Positions 58,306 through 64,000 of a stretch of 64,000 bases of DNA are shown in pieces. The DNA is taken from the NCBI RefSeq assembly GCF_023920225.1, contig NZ_CP092587.1:2480001-2544000 (forward strand), given 5' to 3'. Below the pieces are notes generated by a model. The model ran no database searches. It saw only the letters and a program-made list of their open reading frames with translations, and was not told the origin of the DNA. A program made the translations under genes and the position numbers. Each line of letters starts with the position of its first letter. Position 1 is the first letter of the stretch. The DNA comes from Vibrio gazogenes. GTDB taxonomy: Bacteria; Pseudomonadota; Gammaproteobacteria; Enterobacterales; Vibrionaceae.

Positions 58306-59217
58306 TTATTTCCCTGAGAGTGGCTGAAGATGATTCTTCGATACACTTCGATACTTCTGATAACTTTTCACGAACTGTGGGAATAAAGACATCACAATCA
58401 TACCGACCATCAAACTATATTGTATCGGCGTATAAGATTCACCAACCAACAGCAGACCACACAGAATCCCTGCAATCGGATTGGCAACCCCGGCAAAAGT
58501 AAATTCAACTACTGAAAGCTGTCTGAGTGCCCAAACATAAAGAGAATATGCAACCGCAGTATTCATGATACAGAGCCAAAACAGTCCTAACACGTTTTTA
58601 CCTGACAAATGCTGCCATGCGCTGAGATAGAGAGCTGGCTCGTAGCTCAAGTGAATCAACGCAATCAATAATAATGCAAAACCACCCAGAATCAGTTGCC
58701 AAGTCAACACACACCACCACGCCAATTTCTGGTTCAACATTTGAGTCAATGTGCTCCCGCAAATCATACATAAGATACCAATCAACATGGCAGAAAGCCC
58801 AAACAAGCTCAGATCCAAGCGACCGGGGTCAAATAGTAACGCAGCGAATCCAAACAAAGCCAAACCAGAAACCATCTGAATCACTGATGGCCGCTTTCTC
58901 ATCACTATCCATTGGAGCAGCATGGCAAATACAGGCACAGACATCATTCCAACACTGGATATCGCTGAAGGTAAGGTCAATGCCATCACAAATATGCAAC
59001 CGAAAAATATAGCAATGTTCAGCAAACCGGTAGCGAGTAACACCTTCCAAGTGCCTTTATCAGGAAAAGTTGGCTTAATTGCGAAAAGGATAATACCTGC
59101 CGGTAGTGCCCGTAACACACCGAGCAACAACGGTGGCCATCCCGGTAATGTTGCTTGAGTGACTGCATAAGTCGTTCCCCACAAAAATGTAGCCACCATT
59201 GCTAATATTATATTCAT
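58306..59217 (-). CDS. EamA/DMT family transporter
   Basis: This 303-residue protein has ten predicted membrane helices in two EamA repeats (about 2-128 and 142-280), with GTTYAVTQATLPGWPPLLLG and NPIAGILCGLLLVGESYTP motifs. It probably exports a metabolite or drug; the substrate is unknown. It is divergent from a MarR regulator with paired operators between them. Confidence 0.85.
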   Translation of the reverse strand: MNIILAMVATFLWGTTYAVTQATLPGWPPLLLGVLRALPAGIILFAIKPTFPDKGTWKVLLATGLLNIAIFFGCIFVMALTLPSAISSVGMMSVPVFAMLLQWIVMRKRPSVIQMVSGLALFGFAALLFDPGRLDLSLFGLSAMLIGILCMICGSTLTQMLNQKLAWWCVLTWQLILGGFALLLIALIHLSYEPALYLSAWQHLSGKNVLGLFWLCIMNTAVAYSLYVWALRQLSVVEFTFAGVANPIAGILCGLLLVGESYTPIQYSLMVGMIVMSLFPQFVKSYQKYRSVSKNHLQPLSGK

Positions 59218-59235
59218 GTAAAGTATCTTTATGTT
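59218..59235. promoter_or_regulatory. Operator repeat 1 between eamA and marR
   Basis: GTAAAGTATCTTTATGTT, containing the dyad TAAAG/CTTTA, touches the eamA start codon. An almost identical copy lies 54 bases away. Confidence 0.58.
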
Positions 59236-59271
59236 GAAATTTTATTAATCATAAAAAAGTAATTTGTTTTT

Positions 59272-59289
59272 GTAAAGAATCTTTATGTT
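59272..59289. promoter_or_regulatory. Operator repeat 2 between eamA and marR
   Basis: GTAAAGAATCTTTATGTT differs from the first copy at one of 18 bases. It lies 40 bases before the marR start, so a bound MarR dimer could repress both genes. Confidence 0.58.
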
Positions 59290-59328
59290 AAGATATCATT
59301 ATCCTCTTTGAATCAGGTGCATAGGGCT

Positions 59329-59841
59329 ATGGATATTATCGACAGGATCGTCAATCAGTGGGCGGCAGAAAAACCAGAACTGAATACACTGCCTATGAGC
59401 ATTTTTGGCCGGATACTACATTTGGCTAAACATTTAGAACAAGAAATTGCCAATATTCATAAACGATATGATCTCAAATCAGGAGAGTTTGACGTACTTG
59501 CAACATTACTCCGCTCTGGTGCCCCTTATCAGCTAACCCCTTCCGCATTAATCAGTACTGCGATGCTAACCTCAGGCGCGATGACAAACCGACTTGATAA
59601 GTTGGAGCAAAAAAATTTAATTACCCGGATTCATAGCAACATTGATCGCCGAAGTATTTCTGTACAATTAACCGAGCAAGGCTACCAACTCATCAATCAA
59701 GCACTGGCAGAGCATGTTCAGGCTCAGGAAAGATTGATCAGCGTTTTAAACCAAACAGAGCAATCACAACTCTCCACTCTGCTTAAGTCTTGGTTATCGT
59801 CATTTGACCCGAGCACCCCATCAGGTAGTGACATTGAGTAA
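59329..59841 (+). CDS. MarR family transcriptional regulator
   Basis: This 170-residue protein has a winged helix (about 60-125): GEFDVLATLLRSGAPYQLTP, SALISTAMLTSGAMTNRLDK and the wing SNIDRRSISVQLTEQG with its conserved Asp-Arg-Arg. ATG 59329 after AGGG is chosen over an upstream TTG. It probably controls itself and the divergent transporter in response to a small ligand. Confidence 0.9.
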   Translation: MDIIDRIVNQWAAEKPELNTLPMSIFGRILHLAKHLEQEIANIHKRYDLKSGEFDVLATLLRSGAPYQLTPSALISTAMLTSGAMTNRLDKLEQKNLITRIHSNIDRRSISVQLTEQGYQLINQALAEHVQAQERLISVLNQTEQSQLSTLLKSWLSSFDPSTPSGSDIE

Positions 59842-60136
59842 CAAAGCGTGCCCGTGTTACTTTTCTTGCAATAAAAATTGAATGGAATTCTCGAATATTG
59901 CCACAATTGTTGTGTGTTATCTCAAACTAGCTCAGAATACCAAAAGTGTTGCTCATATGACGTGGATCTGTCTGAATCCTTATCTGGATTGAAAGGAAGA
60001 TTAAGACATACGAATCATAACAGCCATGAGCGGTATTTCCTGTCGCATCACTCATGACTGAAGCGAACGGAACCACTTCACCTTAGTGGTGATTTGATCT
60101 ATTATTGTTAATAATAAAAATATAGATAACAAACGG
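59842..60136. other. Intergenic stretch after marR
   Basis: About 295 AT-rich bases with no gene. A small CACC-TTAGT-GGTG hairpin lies near 60080, and an imperfect CATGAG/CTCATG pair at about 60027-60057. No clear terminator for marR was found. Confidence 0.45.
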
Positions 60137-60643
60137 ATGAAGAAGAGTAATCTTGAAACCAATACTGGCCATCGTTTTATTTCTAAAGCGAAAACTGCTT
60201 ACAAAATTCATATACATACGCCAGATGATAAAGTTTTACACCGCTCTGTTGGTTTCATCCGTATTGGTGAAAAAAAAGGGCTAAAGAAAGCGATTTTGCT
60301 TCGTAATGAACTCGGCCGTCAAATGTGGGGAAAGCACTGGCGAATGCTTCTCAAAGATCCCTATCTAATGACACGGCTACCCCACAGCCTTGAACCTAAA
60401 ATTATCTATAAACCTCGCCCCACCAAAGACAACCCAAGCTATCGGGATACTTGCTACATTGCTGCTTGGCGTACCTATGACGATCAAGGAAAGTGCCACT
60501 TCAAGAGTGTGGTTTGTTCAATTAATAAGCATGGTAAGCTAGCCGCATATACGAAAACCAAAAAGGCGCTTCTCGATGCGCACAAAGATTATCTCGATAT
60601 TCTAATTTTTATGGGCCGATTAAATAGCATCGATCTGAAATAA
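60137..60643 (+). CDS. Conserved two-lobed protein of unknown function
   Basis: This 168-residue basic protein has two similar halves: about 10-68 (FISKAKTAYKIHIHTPDDKV ... AILLRNELGRQMWGKHW) and about 105-160 (CYIAAWRTYDDQGKCHFKSV ... TKKALLDAHKDYLDIL). Each is a small beta-sheet followed by a helix, resembling AP2-like DNA-binding folds. Similar Vibrio proteins are, as I recall, sometimes mislabelled as iron-citrate transporters; there is no signal peptide or transport motif here. There is no strong ribosome site. The function is unknown; DNA binding is a guess from basic charge and fold. Confidence 0.7.
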   Translation: MKKSNLETNTGHRFISKAKTAYKIHIHTPDDKVLHRSVGFIRIGEKKGLKKAILLRNELGRQMWGKHWRMLLKDPYLMTRLPHSLEPKIIYKPRPTKDNPSYRDTCYIAAWRTYDDQGKCHFKSVVCSINKHGKLAAYTKTKKALLDAHKDYLDILIFMGRLNSIDLK

Positions 60644-60724
60644 TGACGCTCCCGACACAGTGAGCAATTCATTCCATCCGTATTTCCCATTCTCTTAATA
60701 CTAATTTTACGGCTAAATACATAT

Positions 60725-60771
60725 AAAAACGCTGCGATATGCGAGCTTTAAGCCCTCATATCGTAGCGCTG
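60725..60771 (-). terminator. Terminator after ompA
   Basis: On the minus strand AGCGCTACGATATGAG and a partly matching CGCATATCGCAGCG arm form a long imperfect stem followed by TTTTTAT. Confidence 0.72.
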
Positions 60772-60801
60772 AATCAAGTTGAATTCGAAATTGTTTTGCG
60801 T

Positions 60802-61803
60802 TTATTCTTTGATGACAACCTGATAAGTGAATGTCGGCACTTCAACTTCAACCCGTCGGTTTTGCGCCCGACCTTCTTTGGTATCGTTGGATGCGACAGG
60901 CTCTGATTCTCCCATACCACGTACGGTGATTCGATCCGCATCAACTCCTTGAGAAATGATCTGATCCGCAACAGCCTGTGCTCTTTTCAACGACAGTGAT
61001 TGGTTGTATTCCTTTGAACCGGTTGAATCGGTATACCCCGTCACCATCACTGTCGCTTGAGAATAACGAGACATCAATTCAACGACTTCCTGAAGATCAG
61101 CAACGCCCTGTTTACTCAGTGCAGCACTGTTTAATGCAAAGCTACTGGCACTATTCAAGCTCTTTTTCACAGTTTTAATCACCTGTGTTTCAACTGGTTC
61201 TGCCGGAGCCGGTTCCGGTGCTTCTGCAACAACGGCCGGCTCTGCAACAGCTGGCCGAGGTTTGCTTGTCACGACAGGTACAGACTCAGAGCGACCAAAA
61301 CGATAAGTAACGCCCAATGTAGCCATATTGCCTTGCGCTCGTACAATATCATTATTCATATCAGTGAGCGCCTGATATTCCAGACGAACAGCCACATTGT
61401 CATTCGCACTCAATTCAAGACCTGCGGCTGCCAGATAAGACCAATCATCTTTAGAGCCATAGTCAACATAAGCGCCACCGAGTTTTGCATACAGGTCAAG
61501 ATTTTGATAAAGAGGAAAATTAAACTTAGGCGCAATGGTTACTGCATTCACATGGTCATTGACCATACCTGCCCCGGTAAATTTCCCTAAGTGATCATAT
61601 CCGGCCTCCAATGCGACATGATCCCAAACCTGATAGCCAAGAAAAGCCCCAACTGCCGATGAATCATCATCGCAGACATCTGTCGGACGGCATGAATCAT
61701 CCAGCCAAGACTTGCCCACTTTACCACCTACATAAACCTCGGCATGAATTATTGTGGAAACCATCCATGATGCTGCCGAGATCACCATTATCATTTTATT
61801 CAT
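60802..61803 (-). CDS. ompA: OmpA family outer membrane protein
   Basis: This 333-residue protein has a signal peptide (about 1-21), an eight-stranded barrel (about 22-170, ending LGVTYRFG), a Pro/Ala hinge (about 185-210, rich in AEPAVVAEAPEPAPAE) and a peptidoglycan-binding OmpA domain with TGYTDSTGSKEYNQSLSLKR and NRRVEVEV. A cysteine pair (SCRPTDVC, about 37-44) lies in an outer loop. It ties the outer membrane to the wall. Confidence 0.92.
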   Translation of the reverse strand: MNKMIMVISAASWMVSTIIHAEVYVGGKVGKSWLDDSCRPTDVCDDDSSAVGAFLGYQVWDHVALEAGYDHLGKFTGAGMVNDHVNAVTIAPKFNFPLYQNLDLYAKLGGAYVDYGSKDDWSYLAAAGLELSANDNVAVRLEYQALTDMNNDIVRAQGNMATLGVTYRFGRSESVPVVTSKPRPAVAEPAVVAEAPEPAPAEPVETQVIKTVKKSLNSASSFALNSAALSKQGVADLQEVVELMSRYSQATVMVTGYTDSTGSKEYNQSLSLKRAQAVADQIISQGVDADRITVRGMGESEPVASNDTKEGRAQNRRVEVEVPTFTYQVVIKE

Positions 61804-62007
61804 GCTGCTATTCCTTTTTTATTGTGAGGCTCAAGCTGACTCGCTTCGAGCACATAGAATCAGCGTTACTCTATGGCATCACTGTAAAAAATGAGAGAGG
61901 AGCGTGTTAAATTACTGTCACCTTTTACTCGTCCTGAAATACGGCAACGTATTGAGCAGCGCCAACTGAGATGTATGATTGTATATATGATATGTATAGG
62001 ATCGAGA

Positions 62008-62036
62008 CAAAAAAGCCGCAACATCTATTGCGGCTT
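62008..62036 (-). terminator. Terminator after gltX
   Basis: On the minus strand AAGCCGCAA, 6 bases and TTGCGGCTT precede TTTTG. Confidence 0.87.
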
Positions 62037-62070
62037 CTCAACTATCTTCAGTTATCTTGTTCTTGTGGCC

Positions 62071-63498
62071 TTAGCCCGCATTCGCTTCACGCTGCTCAAT
62101 AAATTCAAGTGCCATCTGGATCCGCTTCATCACCCGCGCTTTACCGATCAGCTGCATTGTGGCATCGACAGATGGAGACTGCCCCCCGCCGGTCACTGCA
62201 ACACGTAACGGCATTCCCACTTTACCCATACCGAGCTCCAGCGTCTCACATACATCAGTAATGACCTGATGCAAACTCTCAGTGGTCCATGTCTCCAGCG
62301 CTGTTATTTTTTCCAAAGCCAGAGCGAGAGGCGCTTTTGCTACCGGACGCAGATGTTTCTTCGCGGCAGCCTCATCAAACGCATCAAAGTCTTCATAGAA
62401 ATAACGCGCCTGCTGCGCCAGTTCAACCAAGGTGTGTACCCGATCAGCCAGCAGTTGGATAACTTCCGTTACCGCAGGGCCATTTTCCGGGTTGATTCCC
62501 TGATGATCCAAATGCCATTGCAGATGTCCGGCAACGTATTCTGGATCCGAGTTTTTGATATAGTGATGGTTTAGCCATAACAGTTTATCAGTATTAAACG
62601 CAGAAGCTGATTTGCTAATCGCATTCAGACTAAAGTGCTCAATCATTTCATCACGAGAGAAAATTTCCTGATCACCATGAGACCAACCAAGCCGTACTAA
62701 ATAGTTATTTAATGCTTCAGGCAGGTAGCCGTCATCCCGATATTGCATCACCGAAACAGCGCCATGACGTTTCGAAAGTTTGGCGCCATCATCCCCTAAG
62801 ATCATGGCACAATGAGCAAACGTTGGTACCGTCGCGCCCAGCGCTTCATAGATATTGATTTGACGTGCGGTGTTGTTGATATGATCTTCTCCCCGCACAA
62901 CATGAGTGATGCCCATATCCCAGTCATCAACAACCACACAGAAATTATATGTGGGAGAACCGTCCGTCCGGCGGATGATTAAATCATCGAGTTGATCATT
63001 ACGAATTTCGATCCGTCCACGAATTTGATCGTCAAAAACAACACTTCCCTCTTTCGGGTTGCGGAAGCGCACGACAAAAGCATCGCCATCTTTTGCCGCA
63101 TCATTCACTGCTTTGATCTTCGGATGATTCGCGTCATAGCGAGGATTCTCTTTGTTGGCTTCCTGCTCTGCGCGAACGTCATCCAACAGCGCTTTGGGGG
63201 CGTAACACTTATACGCGTTTCCTGCTGCAAGTAACTGTTCAACCACTTCATCATAACGATCAAAACGTTTCGTCTGATAATAAGGACCTTCATCCCAATC
63301 CAATCCTAACCAGCTCATGCCTTCCAGAATTGCATCGACCGCTTCCTGCGTTGAACGCTCTAAATCGGTATCTTCAATTCTTAATACAAATTCACCGCCC
63401 TGATGTTTTGCATAGAGCCAAGAATACAATGCCGTACGGGCACCACCGACATGAAGAAACCCTGTAGGGCTTGGAGCAAAACGCGTTTTAACCGTCAT
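62071..63498 (-). CDS. gltX: Glutamyl-tRNA synthetase
   Basis: This 475-residue class I synthetase charges tRNA-Glu. The HIGH-type motif is in [16 protein letters not shown] (about 8-23) and the KMSKS-type motif is KLSKRHG. Residues about 345-475 form the anticodon-binding domain. ATG 63498 is preferred because the additional upstream 11 codons are not family-like. It supplies Glu-tRNA both for translation and for the hemA reaction. Confidence 0.96.
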   Translation of the reverse strand: MTVKTRFAPSPTGFLHVGGARTALYSWLYAKHQGGEFVLRIEDTDLERSTQEAVDAILEGMSWLGLDWDEGPYYQTKRFDRYDEVVEQLLAAGNAYKCYAPKALLDDVRAEQEANKENPRYDANHPKIKAVNDAAKDGDAFVVRFRNPKEGSVVFDDQIRGRIEIRNDQLDDLIIRRTDGSPTYNFCVVVDDWDMGITHVVRGEDHINNTARQINIYEALGATVPTFAHCAMILGDDGAKLSKRHGAVSVMQYRDDGYLPEALNNYLVRLGWSHGDQEIFSRDEMIEHFSLNAISKSASAFNTDKLLWLNHHYIKNSDPEYVAGHLQWHLDHQGINPENGPAVTEVIQLLADRVHTLVELAQQARYFYEDFDAFDEAAAKKHLRPVAKAPLALALEKITALETWTTESLHQVITDVCETLELGMGKVGMPLRVAVTGGGQSPSVDATMQLIGKARVMKRIQMALEFIEQREANAG

Positions 63499-63680
63499 GA
63501 GATTTACCTTTATTCTGATCGAGTTTAACAACTTCGGATCTAGATGTATCAGCCAAAATTTGGCCAGTATTCTAGCACCTGAGTATCAATCACGACAATG
63601 ACCCTTTGTCCTGAATTTTCAGTCATGTCAGTGGATAGCGCGTCACGCTCAGCAGAAAAAACCAGAAATAGCGAAATGCC

Positions 63681-63711
63681 TTGACCTTCCCCTTGCGTCA
63701 AGGTTTATTTT
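63681..63711 (+). promoter_or_regulatory. CueR-type promoter of copA
   Basis: TTGACC, 19 bases, TATTTT. The overlong 19-base spacer with ACCTT/AAGGT dyad (ACCTTCCCCTTGCGTCAAGG-T) is the MerR/CueR architecture, in which copper-bound CueR twists the DNA to activate. It lies 32 bases before the copA start. Confidence 0.8.
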
Positions 63712-63742
63712 GATGCGAAATGGGATAGAGAAAGAGACGAAC

Positions 63743-64000
63743 ATGTATCATTTAAAACTACCGTTATCAGGCTTGCATTGTATGGGCTGCGCTCGGAAAG
63801 TAGAACGTCAGCTCAAAGCGAATTTGAATGTCGAAATCTGCAATCTCTCCCCGTCTCTCATTGAGATGGATACCGATGCATCCATCGATGAAATCGTCGA
63901 AAATATCGAATCTCTCGGCTATCAGGTGGGTAAAAAACAACATTACACATTACAGGGTTTACACTGTGGCAAGTGTGTTCAAAAACTCACCGACCTTCTG
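63743..64000 (+). CDS. copA: Copper-exporting P-type ATPase, N-terminal part
   Basis: Eighty-six codons are visible before the window ends. They hold a first heavy-metal-associated domain with GLHCMGC (about 10-16) and the beginning of a second with GLHCGKC (about 73-79), both Cu(I)-binding CxxC sites, as expected for the N-terminus of CopA. The frame is open to the edge; the ATPase core lies outside. The CueR-type promoter and position beside gltX, as in V. cholerae, support copper. Confidence 0.88.
   Translation, partial: MYHLKLPLSGLHCMGCARKVERQLKANLNVEICNLSPSLIEMDTDASIDEIVENIESLGYQVGKKQHYTLQGLHCGKCVQKLTDLL

Noticed and set aside
61891-62208. Plus-strand 105-codon frame across the gltX terminator
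   Set aside because: Half of it lies antisense to gltX and it runs through a strong terminator hairpin.

Overview
The window is a chromosomal segment of a Vibrio (Gammaproteobacteria, Vibrionaceae). The reasons are a polar-flagellum gene set with five flagellin paralogues, the Vibrio-specific flagellar genes flgO, flgP and flgT, the cheV-cheR pair beside flgB, and a housekeeping block whose order matches what I recall of the Vibrio cholerae large chromosome between flaG and copA (about VC2141 to VC2215). The species cannot be fixed from the sequence alone. No transposase, integrase, CRISPR array, plasmid or phage gene was seen; this is core genome with a small variable stretch at about 56-61 kb.

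Layout. (1) 1-4.6 kb, minus strand: flaE, flaD, flaB and the start of flaG; each flagellin has its own FliA (sigma-28) type promoter. (2) 4.6-6.5 kb: a DyP peroxidase and a small winged-helix protein. (3) 6.5-33.5 kb: housekeeping genes, namely yffB-dapE-M15 peptidase-DUF2897, bamC, dapA, bcp, an amino-acid chemoreceptor, a PerM-like permease, bepA-arsC-wrbA, a DUF2066 protein, uraA, ybaK, ushA, the minus-strand run hemA-prfA-prmC-sirB2-sirB1-kdsA, and the plus-strand run lolB-ispE-prs-pth-ychF. The gcvR gene that lies between dapA and bcp in E. coli is absent. (4) 33.7-35.4 kb: 13 tRNA genes (Met, Leu, Gln) behind one strong promoter, with a 439-bp four-tRNA block present twice. (5) 35.5-55.9 kb: flaC, flaA, then flgLK, flgJIHGF and flgEDCB on the minus strand, cheR-cheV, the divergent flgA and flgMN, and the H-ring genes flgP, flgO and flgT. 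(6) 55.9-61.8 kb: tRNA-Arg(CCT), a methyltransferase, OmpW, Hsp20, an EamA/MarR divergent pair, a two-lobed unknown protein and an OmpA protein. (7) 62-64 kb: gltX and the start of a copper ATPase gene with a CueR-type promoter.

How the genes work together. The flagellar region can be read as a transcription hierarchy. Sigma-54 type -24/-12 elements precede flgB, flgF, flgK and flaA (hook, basal body, junction proteins, major flagellin), whereas flaB, flaC, flaD and flaE have FliA promoters. flgMN (anti-sigma-28 factor and chaperone) carries a sigma-54-like and a sigma-28-like element in tandem, which would let both stages control the checkpoint. flaC and flaD share leader hairpins and a near-identical terminator. 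The strongest leads for follow-up are these flagellin leaders, the tandem flgM promoter, the tRNA block duplication, the missing gcvR, the paired operators of the MarR/EamA locus and the two-lobed protein at 60.1 kb. I did not find a wholly new multi-gene system here.
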